In this document: positions 25,002 to 33,794 of the stretch, piece after piece | How positions within the stretch are numbered: position 1 is the first letter of the stretch | Layout of the letters: the number at the start of each line of letters is the position of its first letter | DNA from: Phycisphaerae bacterium | Lineage (GTDB): Bacteria > Planctomycetota > Phycisphaerae > Sedimentisphaerales > Anaerobacaceae | DNA length: 53,227 nt | NCBI GenBank assembly: GCA_016782755.1 | Contig: JADHXY010000001.1 | Span: forward strand, 1-53,227 | Direction: 5' to 3' | Notes under the pieces: generated by a model | What the model was told of the DNA's origin: nothing | The model's database searches: none | The model's input: only the letters and a program-made list of their open reading frames with translations | Program-made: the position numbers and the translations under genes

Positions 25002-27482
25002 CTATTCATTGACCGCCATTGCATCCAGATTTGGACCGGCACCTATTGCGACGATTTTGACAAAGTTGCCGCCCTTCTTGAAATTGACTTTGATATCAGT
25101 TGTTTTCCAATTTTCAAAGCTTTTTGTGGCGGCAAAATCTATTTTGGCGACTTTTTTTCCATTGACAAATAACTCACACGGTCTGTTTCCGGAAGCAGCG
25201 TAGTGGAATGTCAAGGTGTATTTGCCTGCGGTATCTGCTAGCACATTATCCCATTCTATATAACTGCCAGCACCGCCGAAATCGGCAAACCCGCTTCCCT
25301 GAAAACCCTTGTGATTATCCGCTTTTGAGCAATTGACCATCTTTGCCGATTCGGCCTCATAGATATCCCCTTTCATTTTGGAAGCAACCGCTAAGGCTTT
25401 GGCTTTTTCACGATGCGGGTAATATATTTCTCCACCAGCTCCCAAATCCTTGATGCGAAGATTTCGGAACTGATACGTTAAACCCTTTTCACCGTGATGT
25501 TGAATGCCGATATATCCATTCATATCCATTTCATCGTAAACATCGGTCGTCAGTACGCCATTGACATAAATCTGGATATGGCCGCCATTGCACACGATGC
25601 GGTACTTGTTCCATTGGCCCTGCCTAAAACATTCGCCAGCACGCGTTCGAAACGCAGCAATGGATTCGTCCTTTTCGGCTGTGGAAATTGTATGATCACG
25701 ATTGGGAGAGATAAACCAAGCCCGGCGACCCTCATCGTACAATCCGCCGGACCACTTCCTATCGGAGGTATCCACTTCGGCCTGATAGCCCCATGCCCGA
25801 TTTTTCGTTCCCTGGCAGCGGAATAAAAATCCGGAATTGCCACTTTTAACCGGCATTTTAATTTCGCCTTCAAAGACGAAATTGGCGTACTCCTTTTTTG
25901 TAAGCAGAAACCACTTGCCCTTTTCTGAAGTCAAACTAACCACGCCATTATCATTTTCAGCCTTGCCCCAATCATACGGATTTTGCCAGTTGTTTAAAAC
26001 CTCATCTTTGAACAACTCTTGCCACTGAACCTGATCGGGAGCCTTGATGCGTGATTTTTTGGATTTTACCAGTTGCGACTTATCGTAAGCGGTCCATTGA
26101 CCTCTCACATCCGGCCCCTTGAGCATCCTGTTTGCTTCGGTGTGATTTGTGATTTTCATGGCTTTGGCATCATACTTCAGGGTTCCGCCAAAACGTTGAC
26201 CGATACAACCTAGGCACATCATCTCAACCAGAGGAGCAGCGATCTCGAACGGTGAATTGGCAGGTTGGATAGCCTGACAGGCATTGAGAAAGTTGTGGTA
26301 ATGGTTTGAGAGTTCGCCCTTGGGAGCTGGCAATTTGCCATCCTTTTCCATCGCTTTGAGCTTTTCATTCATCTCAAAATGGTACTTGGCGCCATGGCTG
26401 GTTCCGGTAACAACGCCCTTATCTAAATAGATCATTGAGCCGATGGGGGGCAATTCTTCGGGATAGCCCGCGGGCTTGGCTGGTAGATTACCCTGACCGT
26501 CATACCAATTCAACTCAAGAGGAGGCATTCCATCGCGGGCGGCGAACTTAAAGGAGATGACCGAACCTTGCGGGTAATAGAGATCACTGGGGCCGATGAG
26601 TTTGGTGCTGATCTCGTATGGTTGACCAAGCTTTAGATAACGGTGGATCGCATCGAGGACGTGTGCCCCCCAGTCGCCCATTGCGCCGCATCCAAAATCA
26701 TACCAGCATCGCCAGTTACCGCCAGTGAGTTTGTCGCTGTGCGGACGGAACGGGCGGCGAGAAAGCCATTGGTCCCAGTCATAACCTACAGGCGGGATCG
26801 ATTCGGGGTATTTCTTGAAGGTCCAGCCATGCCAGCGGCGGCTTTTGGTCATCCATGTGTCAATCTTTGTTATATTCTTGATCAGTCCCACTTCGACCCA
26901 TTGGCCAAACTGAATCGTCCCGAAATCGGAATGGCCCTGATTGCCCATCTGGGTAACTACGCCAGTTTTGCGAGCGATTTTTTCCAAGAGACGGCATTCA
27001 TACACATTCTGTGCCAGCGGTTTTTCTACATAGACATGCTTGCCAAGCAACATCGCATGTATTAGCATCGGGAAATGCGAGTGATCGGGAGTGCAAATGA
27101 TGACCGCGTCAATCTGGTCGTGCATCTGTTCGAGCATTTCGCGGTAATCACGAAAACACGGAACGCCCGGAAAACCGTTCAGTGTATTATCATGCGCGGT
27201 AAACAACACATCGACAAATGCCTTGAATTCTATCTGGCTATCAGCAAAATTGTTGAATGCCTTCAAGACACTGTCGCCGCGGTTAAAGACACCGATCTGA
27301 GCGACACGAATCTTCTGTCCCTTTGGAATGATGCTTGGCTGATATAAGGGTTTGATTTCCCGTTTGGCAAAGGGACCGCATCCGGTGAACATTAGTGCAG
27401 GCGGTGTCCAAAGGATCGTCTTTAGCATTGTTCGGCGAGAAAGTTCATTTAATTTTAAGAATGCTGCTTCTTTTTTAATCAT
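25002..27482 (-). CDS. Tat lipoprotein fusing a Gfo/Idh/MocA oxidoreductase, a DUF1080 domain and a carbohydrate-binding module
   Basis: The 826-residue protein begins with a twin-arginine signal (LSRRTMLK, Arg16-Arg17) ending in a lipobox (FTGC, Cys35). Residues about 57-485 are a Gfo/Idh/MocA NAD(P)-dependent oxidoreductase: IRVAQIGVFNRGDSV dinucleotide fold, ICTPDHSHF, and the catalytic EKP at 153-155. Residues about 495-690 are a DUF1080 domain (WQELFKDEVLNNWQN, NSGFLFRCQG, GYQAEVDTSDR). Residues about 705-826 look like a CBM6/35-type beta-sandwich (YEAESAKM, GSYIEWDNV, GKYTLTFHYAASG). One chain could therefore oxidise a sugar at C3, cleave the 3-keto-glycoside and hold the polysaccharide. 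The start is fixed by GGAG eight bases upstream. The dinucleotide motif lacks a classic GxGxxG, so whether the cofactor is prebound in the cytoplasm before Tat export is open. Confidence 0.9.
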   Translation of the reverse strand: MIKKEAAFLKLNELSRRTMLKTILWTPPALMFTGCGPFAKREIKPLYQPSIIPKGQKIRVAQIGVFNRGDSVLKAFNNFADSQIEFKAFVDVLFTAHDNTLNGFPGVPCFRDYREMLEQMHDQIDAVIICTPDHSHFPMLIHAMLLGKHVYVEKPLAQNVYECRLLEKIARKTGVVTQMGNQGHSDFGTIQFGQWVEVGLIKNITKIDTWMTKSRRWHGWTFKKYPESIPPVGYDWDQWLSRRPFRPHSDKLTGGNWRCWYDFGCGAMGDWGAHVLDAIHRYLKLGQPYEISTKLIGPSDLYYPQGSVISFKFAARDGMPPLELNWYDGQGNLPAKPAGYPEELPPIGSMIYLDKGVVTGTSHGAKYHFEMNEKLKAMEKDGKLPAPKGELSNHYHNFLNACQAIQPANSPFEIAAPLVEMMCLGCIGQRFGGTLKYDAKAMKITNHTEANRMLKGPDVRGQWTAYDKSQLVKSKKSRIKAPDQVQWQELFKDEVLNNWQNPYDWGKAENDNGVVSLTSEKGKWFLLTKKEYANFVFEGEIKMPVKSGNSGFLFRCQGTKNRAWGYQAEVDTSDRKWSGGLYDEGRRAWFISPNRDHTISTAEKDESIAAFRTRAGECFRQGQWNKYRIVCNGGHIQIYVNGVLTTDVYDEMDMNGYIGIQHHGEKGLTYQFRNLRIKDLGAGGEIYYPHREKAKALAVASKMKGDIYEAESAKMVNCSKADNHKGFQGSGFADFGGAGSYIEWDNVLADTAGKYTLTFHYAASGNRPCELFVNGKKVAKIDFAATKSFENWKTTDIKVNFKKGGNFVKIVAIGAGPNLDAMAVNE

Positions 27483-27603
27483 CAATATATCTCCATAATA
27501 AGTAACCGTTAAGGATATTCTCAGCATTGGGTAACACACTCAACATCAAGTATCCATCTCTCAAACTTTCAATTCACTTCGTAATATATTACCATGACAT
27601 ATA

Positions 27604-28635
27604 CTATAAGGTTTTTGCGGCTTCAATAAACGCATTTATATTGTCGGTTTTCACGTTCTGTGGCATGCCTCCACCGGCTGACAAAAGAACGCCGTTTGTA
27701 TTATCCAGCCCTTCCACAGATTTGAGTACCGCTTCTTTAACGTCTTCGGGCATCCCCTCTTTCAGGATATCGCGAGGCGGAATATTACCCATTAAAGCCA
27801 CTTTGCCACCGGTCAACTCCTTCATTTGCCCAATTCCGTGTTCAAAACTATAATTGAAGAGGTTGACACCCATTTCAGGCAGATACGGGGCACTGACAAG
27901 CCCAGCCGCATCATTGTGCAGGAAATTGACTTTTGCATTAAAGGCTCCGTAGATTTTCTTGAAATACGGAACAACGTATTCTCTGCATTGATCGTCTCCG
28001 ACAAAGCCAATAATGTCATCCAAGAGCAAAATCCCTTCAATCGCCGGAAATTGTTCCATCTGGTAACCAATCCAATCAACCAGAAAATCCGTAAGCAGAG
28101 CAATTAGCTTGTGACATTTTTCCTGTTCGGTCATCATCGACATCATCAGCTCGGTCGTGCCTAATAAAAAAGACGCAATATTCAGGGGACCCCTGGCAAC
28201 GGCAAATTTAATCTGATGCCCCATCGCTTCAATTTGCGGTTGCGTGTTTCGCAGGCGGTTAATCACAAACGGCAACAAACCATCTTTTTTCACATTCGGC
28301 TTATCTATCTGACATAGAATATTTATATCAGAAGAAATTGCTTCGGCATGTGGCAAATTCGCTTCTTCCCACCGGCACTTTGCGCCAAAAGCACTGGGTT
28401 CGGTACACATGCCGTATTCGGACCAGAAACCTGGGAGGAATATTGTGTCTGGGAATGTTTCTATCGCCTTTTTATTGGCTTCAAACCAAAGTTGGTCGCT
28501 GGTGTAATAGTCCAGTGTATTGATGCCTGACCATCCGGGCAACCAAGGGCTGTCGATGATAAAGCCAGTTGGCATTGACGAAATCGTTTTCCCTTCGATA
28601 ACGCTTATCAACAATTGCCATTGTAAATCGTTCAC
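27604..28635 (-). CDS. Uroporphyrinogen decarboxylase (URO-D) family protein
   Basis: This 343-residue protein belongs to the URO-D/MtaA-like superfamily rather than to true HemE: it lacks an HemE-type N-terminus (PxWxMRQAGR) and has GFWSEYGMCTEPSAFGAKCRWEEANLP, DDIIGFVGDDQCREYVVPYFKKIY, NFLHNDAAGLVSAPYLPEMGVNLFNYSFEHGI, and GNIPPRDIL. Members often transfer methyl groups to or from corrinoids, but many in planctomycete sugar loci have no assigned function. Translation begins at GTG with AAAGGTG upstream. In this cluster it could remove methyl groups from methylated sugars such as 4-O-methylglucuronate; that is speculation. Confidence 0.8.
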   Translation of the reverse strand: MNDLQWQLLISVIEGKTISSMPTGFIIDSPWLPGWSGINTLDYYTSDQLWFEANKKAIETFPDTIFLPGFWSEYGMCTEPSAFGAKCRWEEANLPHAEAISSDINILCQIDKPNVKKDGLLPFVINRLRNTQPQIEAMGHQIKFAVARGPLNIASFLLGTTELMMSMMTEQEKCHKLIALLTDFLVDWIGYQMEQFPAIEGILLLDDIIGFVGDDQCREYVVPYFKKIYGAFNAKVNFLHNDAAGLVSAPYLPEMGVNLFNYSFEHGIGQMKELTGGKVALMGNIPPRDILKEGMPEDVKEAVLKSVEGLDNTNGVLLSAGGGMPQNVKTDNINAFIEAAKTL

Positions 28636-28662
28636 TTTTCACCTTTCGAATTCAGGTTCGTT

Positions 28663-30072
28663 TTAGCAAGTCATATCGAAGTAATTCCGGGCATTATTGA
28701 AGCTGATATCTTCAACCATTTGTCCCAGCAGCTTCATATCCTTTGGCCAGAGGCCTTTTTCGACCTCTTCTCCGAGCAGGTTACACAAAATCCGGCGGAA
28801 GTATTCGTGACGCGAATAGGAGAGGAAACTGCGGGAGTCGGTTAGCATGCCGATAAACCGACTAAGCAAGCCAAGATTCGACAGTGCATTCATCTGCTTA
28901 ATCATACCGTCCATCTGATCGAGGAACCACCAGCCGGGACCAAACTGCATCTTTCCGGGTACATTACCCTGAAAATTACCCACCATAGCAGCAAGCACCT
29001 CGTTGTCCTTCGGGTTGATATTATATAGTATCGTCTTTGCTAACATGCCCTGGTTGTCGAGCCTGTCCAGGTATCGTGCCAGCGGCAAAGCAATTTCGAA
29101 GTCACCTATCGAGTCAAAGCCAGTGTCAGTACCGAGTTTTTCGAACATGCGAGAATTGTTGTTTCTGATAACACCCACGTGCAGTTGCTGAACCCAGCCC
29201 TTTTTATAATTCATCTTGCCGAATTCAATCATCATTGCGGACTTGAATTTTTCGACCTCTTCCGGCGAAAGCTTGGTCTTAGTGCGTATTTTTTGGAATA
29301 TAGCTTCAATCTGGCCGGCTGTATATTCAGAAGCATAAAGTCTATCAAGCCCGTGATCGCTTAACCGACAGCCGTTTTTGTGGAAGTAGTCCTGCCGCTT
29401 TTCGATTGCCTCAATATATATGTCAAATCTGTTAATATCCATGTCCGTTAGCTCAGCAAGTTTGTCGATCCATTCATTCTGAGTATCAAGATTCTCCGGA
29501 GCCATCGCCTTATCGGGTCGCCATGCTGTATGTACCGCTATTTCAAAATCATCATTTGCAATGGTCCTATGGTATTCGAGATTGTCCAGCGGATCCTCTG
29601 TGGTACAGATAAGCTTGACGTTCCATTTGCGCATAATATTACGCACACTGAACTGTTTGGTATTCAACATTTCACCGCACGAATCGTATATTTGATCGGC
29701 AGTGTCCGGGTTTAGCAGCTTGTCAGTAATACCAAATGGCTTTTTTAGCTCAAGGTGGGTCCAGTGATACAGCGGGTTACGAATACAGGCAGGGACAGTG
29801 TGTGCCCATTTTTCAAATTTCTGACGATCTGTTGCATCTCCGGTGCAGTACTTCTCTTCAACACCGTTGGTTCGCATCGCTCGCCACTTGTAATGGTCGC
29901 CGCAAAGCCATATCTGCGTTAAATTCTCGAACTGTTTATCGGCTGCGATTTGAGCAGGCTTCAAATGACAGTGGTAATCATATATCGGCATCTTCGCTGC
30001 ATGATCATGGTAGAGCACTTTCGCTGTTTCATTTTGCAACAGAAAATCTTCATTCATATACTCAACTGTCAT
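28663..30072 (-). CDS. uxaC: Glucuronate/galacturonate isomerase
   Basis: UxaC converts D-glucuronate to D-fructuronate and D-galacturonate to D-tagaturonate, the first cytoplasmic step of uronate use. The 469-residue protein is full length, with the amidohydrolase-type HxH motif YDYHCHLKP (His34, His36), RAMRTNGV, ICTTEDPLDNLEYH, and conserved LHVGVIRNNN and LTDSRSFLSYSRHEYFRRILCNLLG blocks. It has a GGAG site six bases upstream of the start and is 45 bp downstream of gnd. Together with UxaE and the SDR it would give all steps from galacturonate or glucuronate to mannonate. Confidence 0.96.
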   Translation of the reverse strand: MTVEYMNEDFLLQNETAKVLYHDHAAKMPIYDYHCHLKPAQIAADKQFENLTQIWLCGDHYKWRAMRTNGVEEKYCTGDATDRQKFEKWAHTVPACIRNPLYHWTHLELKKPFGITDKLLNPDTADQIYDSCGEMLNTKQFSVRNIMRKWNVKLICTTEDPLDNLEYHRTIANDDFEIAVHTAWRPDKAMAPENLDTQNEWIDKLAELTDMDINRFDIYIEAIEKRQDYFHKNGCRLSDHGLDRLYASEYTAGQIEAIFQKIRTKTKLSPEEVEKFKSAMMIEFGKMNYKKGWVQQLHVGVIRNNNSRMFEKLGTDTGFDSIGDFEIALPLARYLDRLDNQGMLAKTILYNINPKDNEVLAAMVGNFQGNVPGKMQFGPGWWFLDQMDGMIKQMNALSNLGLLSRFIGMLTDSRSFLSYSRHEYFRRILCNLLGEEVEKGLWPKDMKLLGQMVEDISFNNARNYFDMTC

Positions 30073-30117
30073 TGCTAACTCCGTTACCTGAACACAAATT
30101 TTAAATTACCCTTAATG

Positions 30118-31566
30118 TTACACTATATAAGTTGAAGCCGCCGTATCGCCGCCGTGTCCGGTCCAGTTGGTGTGGAAAAATTCGCCCTTGGGTTTGTCAA
30201 CTCGTTCGTATGTATGTGCCCCAAAATAATCCCGCTGGGCCTGCAGCAGATTCGCCGGCAAGCGTTCGGTTCGGTATCCATCATAATAGGCTAAAGCTGC
30301 AGTTGTGGCAGGCATCGCGACACCGATCTTTATGGCAGTTGTGACAACGCGGCGCCAACTGGCCTGTGCTTTCACAACGGCATCCTTGAAGAAGGGATCG
30401 AGCAGCAGATTGACCAGCCCCGGTTTTTTGTCGAATGCCTCCTTTATCTTACCAAGGAAAATTGAGCGAATGATACATCCACCTCGCCACATAAGAGCAA
30501 TACCGCCATTATTCAGCTTCCAGTTGTATTCTTTTGCCGCTGCTCGCATAAGCTGATAACCCTGGGCATAACTAACGATCTTTGAAGCGTAAAGTGCCTG
30601 ACGCAAATCATCAATCATTGCATCTTTGTCACCGTCAAATTTTCCGTCAGGACCTGTAAGAACTTTTGATGCCTCAACACGCTCATCTTTAAGAGCCGAT
30701 AAACATCTTGCAAAAACCGCTTCACCGATAAGGGTTAACGGCTGACCAAGATCAAGGGCCGAAATAGCCGTCCATTTGCCTGTTCCCTTTTGGCCTGCGG
30801 TATCGAGAATCATATCCAGTACCTCGGTTCCATCTTTGTCTTTGTAGCCCAAAATGTCACGGGTAATTTCAATAAGATACGAATCAAGCTCACCTTCGTT
30901 CCATCTGCCAAAAACCTCACACATTTGCTGGTTTGACAAACCCAGGGCCTTCATCATCTGGTAAGTCTCGCATATCATCTGCATGTCACCGTATTCGATA
31001 CCGTTATGAACCATTTTCACAAAGTGACCTGCACCATTTTCGCCAACCCATTCGCAGCAAGGCTGGCCATCCTCGGTGTGTGCAGCTATCTTCTGGAATA
31101 TAGGTTTGACGTAAGCCCAAGCATCCGGCGAACCACCGGGCATGATCGAAGGTCCTAAAAGAGCACCCTCTTCGCCACCGGAAACACCAGTGCCGATGTA
31201 AAGCTTTCCCTGTTCTTCAACATATTTTGTACGCCTGATGGTATCGGGAAAATGGCTGTTTCCGCCATCTATAATAATGTCACCATCATCGAGATGCGGC
31301 AGTATCTGGTCAATAAAAGCATCCACAGGTGCACCGGCCTTTACCATAAGCATTACCTTATGAGGCGACTTGAGATTAGCAACCAGTTCTTCAACCGACT
31401 TGCAGCCGATGATATTCTTGTCCTTGGCTATGCCTTGTAAAAAATCATCTACTTTCGAAACTGTCCTGTTATAGCAAGCCACAGTGAAGCCTTTGCTCTC
31501 CATGTTAAGTATGAGGTTCTTTCCCATTACAGCTAAACCTATTACTGCTATATCTGCTTTTTTCAT
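30118..31566 (-). CDS. gnd: 6-phosphogluconate dehydrogenase (decarboxylating)
   Basis: Gnd oxidatively decarboxylates 6-phosphogluconate to ribulose 5-phosphate. The 482-residue protein matches the long dimeric NADP+ form: AVIGLAVMGKNLILNMESKGF at the N-terminus, CYNRT, IIDGGNSHFPDT, GTGVSGGEEGALLGPSIMPGG, KMVHNGIEYGDMQ with the catalytic Lys and Asn, and DTAGQKGTGKWT. The start at 31566 is supported by AAGGAG nine bases upstream; an upstream extension lacks any conservation. It directly follows the larA-like gene (28 bp), an odd location for a pentose phosphate gene and a clue to the route used here. Confidence 0.96.
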   Translation of the reverse strand: MKKADIAVIGLAVMGKNLILNMESKGFTVACYNRTVSKVDDFLQGIAKDKNIIGCKSVEELVANLKSPHKVMLMVKAGAPVDAFIDQILPHLDDGDIIIDGGNSHFPDTIRRTKYVEEQGKLYIGTGVSGGEEGALLGPSIMPGGSPDAWAYVKPIFQKIAAHTEDGQPCCEWVGENGAGHFVKMVHNGIEYGDMQMICETYQMMKALGLSNQQMCEVFGRWNEGELDSYLIEITRDILGYKDKDGTEVLDMILDTAGQKGTGKWTAISALDLGQPLTLIGEAVFARCLSALKDERVEASKVLTGPDGKFDGDKDAMIDDLRQALYASKIVSYAQGYQLMRAAAKEYNWKLNNGGIALMWRGGCIIRSIFLGKIKEAFDKKPGLVNLLLDPFFKDAVVKAQASWRRVVTTAIKIGVAMPATTAALAYYDGYRTERLPANLLQAQRDYFGAHTYERVDKPKGEFFHTNWTGHGGDTAASTYIV

Positions 31567-31594
31567 TTCAGATTGCTCCTTAACTTTTAATATT

Positions 31595-32860
31595 CTATTT
31601 GAATCTTTCTTTGTATGACCACAATCCCATTCCAGGATTTGAGATAAAGAATATTTTTTCACCGTTGACTGTATTGAAGCCCTTCTTTAGTTTTTTGGGG
31701 TCATATACTTTTATCATTTCTGTTAAGTCTGCGTATTCAAAATTTACTGACTCAATTTCTTCTTTGCTCAATTTCCCAGGACAGTACGTAATTTTAAAAC
31801 GGCCTTCCGATGAACCGTGAATAAAATGGGCGGCAGCACTGAGATTTTTCTTCAAATCGTCATTGTCTTTTACAAGTTCCAGCACCTTCTCAGTTCCAAC
31901 GTAGCCGTATTTTCTTATAAGCCGATCTATTTCAGGGTCTTCGCCAAATTTTGAGAGTCCGGGTGCTAAAATTATCAGCTCACCGCCATCTGCCATCGCC
32001 ATCCTTGTTCTGTAAATGCTTTTATTGCCCAGCCAGGTACTCTTAAATTCTTCAGGCTCAAGATAAACCACAGCCTTATCGAGCGGCTTGTCAAGCATTT
32101 GGAAATTAACTTTTAACGACAATTCTGATGCAAGATTGAAGCATTCAATATCATCACCAATAAACAGTCCTCGAGTTACCTGCCCGGACTCAGTTGCCTC
32201 TATAACCGTCTGGACATATACTATCGGCAGGTTTTTAGCAAAATTGTCCGAGGCGTAATTCAACACCCGCCTTACCGGCGTATCTGCTCTGCCCATTATC
32301 TTCTCCATCCCGTAAGCCGCACCAAGAAAATGACTTTTATTTATCCCCTCAGAGCCGCCAGTACCAACAAAAATGTTTTTATTATAATTGGCCATCCCCA
32401 CAACTTCGTGCGGCACAATCTGCCCGATAGACAAGATAAGATCGTAATCCCCCTCAACCAACAGACTATTAACCTGCGCTGGCCAATCATAATTAATTTT
32501 TCCGGCGCTCACTTCTTTAACAAATTCAGCGGGTACCGTTCCAAGAGTTACAAGACCATCCCGCCAATCGTGTTCTCTGAAAAGTTCCTGTGGTACAGAG
32601 CCGAACATCCTTTTTATCTCGTCAGCAGTCATCGGAAAATGAGTTCCCAGAGCCGGCAGTATATCGGTCACAGCTTCATTGTGATACTTCCATGCCATTT
32701 GAGTAAGTTCACCGGCACGAGAATAAAAACGGGTAATATCAGGCGGAATTATCAGAACTTTCTTTTTACTACCAAGATTTCCAAAGACAGAATACAAACC
32801 TTCTCGCAAATCATGCGAGGTTAAATTTTCATTTTCGCCGCCTCGTTTATAATAAAGCAT
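31595..32860 (-). CDS. LarA-family (lactate racemase-like) nickel-pincer epimerase
   Basis: LarA enzymes use a nickel-pincer nucleotide to move hydride at a 2-hydroxy acid. The 421-residue protein has the DITR motif (DxxR), the GTHFPMT histidine, and PHEVVGMANYNKNIFVG followed by INKSHFLG. The His, Lys and His of this last block are spaced 10 and 26 residues apart, as I recall for His174, Lys184 and His200 of the Lactobacillus enzyme, so the active site looks intact. The C-terminal domain (ELIILAPGLSKFGEDPEIDRLIRKYGYVG) is that of sugar-acid-type homologues. An in-frame TTG at 32872 would overlap the HAD gene. No larB, larC or larE for cofactor synthesis is in the window. Its setting between uronate genes and gnd suggests a hexonate, perhaps mannonate/gluconate, as substrate. 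Confidence 0.88.
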   Translation of the reverse strand: MLYYKRGGENENLTSHDLREGLYSVFGNLGSKKKVLIIPPDITRFYSRAGELTQMAWKYHNEAVTDILPALGTHFPMTADEIKRMFGSVPQELFREHDWRDGLVTLGTVPAEFVKEVSAGKINYDWPAQVNSLLVEGDYDLILSIGQIVPHEVVGMANYNKNIFVGTGGSEGINKSHFLGAAYGMEKIMGRADTPVRRVLNYASDNFAKNLPIVYVQTVIEATESGQVTRGLFIGDDIECFNLASELSLKVNFQMLDKPLDKAVVYLEPEEFKSTWLGNKSIYRTRMAMADGGELIILAPGLSKFGEDPEIDRLIRKYGYVGTEKVLELVKDNDDLKKNLSAAAHFIHGSSEGRFKITYCPGKLSKEEIESVNFEYADLTEMIKVYDPKKLKKGFNTVNGEKIFFISNPGMGLWSYKERFK

Positions 32861-32865
32861 ATTAT

Positions 32866-33762
32866 TTACCAATCAGGGTTTTCCGGCAGGTATTCTTCGA
32901 ACTCGGCAATTATTTTATTTTCATAGTCGCCAGCGTATTCTCCTGCCATAAATTTATCAAAAACCTCTTCGTAAAATTTTTTCCAGCTGTTATCTTCATT
33001 GCCGGGGTTAATAGCATAGAAAAGCACACCATTTTTCTTTGCCGCATCATAGTCACCGGGAGCATCACCTATCATAAGGATTTTATCCTTATCATATTTT
33101 TCGCACATGATCGCCAGGTGCTCTGCCTTTTTGCCCATTTCCTGTCCGGCTATAACCTTAACATATTTGGCAACATCATGCTCGGCCCATTCTCTTTCAA
33201 GTGCAGCTACCGGTGTCGATGAGCAGACAACAATATCTGCCTTGTGAGCAATCTTTTCCAGGCTCTGGCGAACATAATTGAAAGGCGGTACATTTTTGAC
33301 AATCTCTGCTACCATCTCATTTACACGTTTGCTCCACCTTAGAACATGCTGCAGTTGGTGCTTTTCTTTGTTATTTTCTGCTTTGACAATCGCCTGCTCA
33401 AGCCCCTGATCACTCAGCAAACTATCCGGATCGTTAACCCATCGACAATAATACTTAAATTCCGGGACCTTAAAACCGCGTTTTTTTGTCTCTGGATGTG
33501 AAGGCAACAATTCAGTCAGTATTCTAACAACCGTCTTATGACGATTGGCACCGCGAGTCTTGCTAAACAAATCTGCAAATTCCTTACACTCTCTCGCAGC
33601 TTCAGCTACGGGCTGAAGACCGAAATAGGCTATCATCATCGGGCAGAAACATTCCCTCTGTTTGATCCCCATCGCATCAAAAACACAACCATCCGAATCA
33701 ATCGCAACCAGACAATCATTAGTTGGCTGCATATTTTTCAATGCCTTTGCGTAATTAGACAT
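32866..33762 (-). CDS. HAD-superfamily phosphatase
   Basis: The 298-residue protein has all HAD motifs: DSDGCVFD (nucleophile Asp22, acid Asp24), CSSTP (motif II Ser/Thr), the Lys in GKKAEHL, and IGDAPGDYDAA (motif III acidic pair). An alpha-helical cap of about 130 residues lies between motif I and motif II, longer than in simple C1 phosphatases. The substrate is unknown; in this operon it could hydrolyse or transfer phosphate of a sugar or sugar acid. It lies 32 bp after the SDR gene and just upstream of, or overlapping, the larA-like gene. Confidence 0.85.
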   Translation of the reverse strand: MSNYAKALKNMQPTNDCLVAIDSDGCVFDAMGIKQRECFCPMMIAYFGLQPVAEAARECKEFADLFSKTRGANRHKTVVRILTELLPSHPETKKRGFKVPEFKYYCRWVNDPDSLLSDQGLEQAIVKAENNKEKHQLQHVLRWSKRVNEMVAEIVKNVPPFNYVRQSLEKIAHKADIVVCSSTPVAALEREWAEHDVAKYVKVIAGQEMGKKAEHLAIMCEKYDKDKILMIGDAPGDYDAAKKNGVLFYAINPGNEDNSWKKFYEEVFDKFMAGEYAGDYENKIIAEFEEYLPENPDW

Positions 33763-33794
33763 ATATCATACCCCTGATAACCAATAGTAAATTC

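Noticed and set aside
27604-28635. HemE (uroporphyrinogen decarboxylase proper)
   Set aside because: The N-terminal HemE signature is missing and no heme synthesis genes are near.
31595-32860. Genuine lactate racemase (LarA)
   Set aside because: No lactate utilisation or lar accessory genes are near, and the operon concerns uronates. The family assignment is kept but lactate specificity is not.
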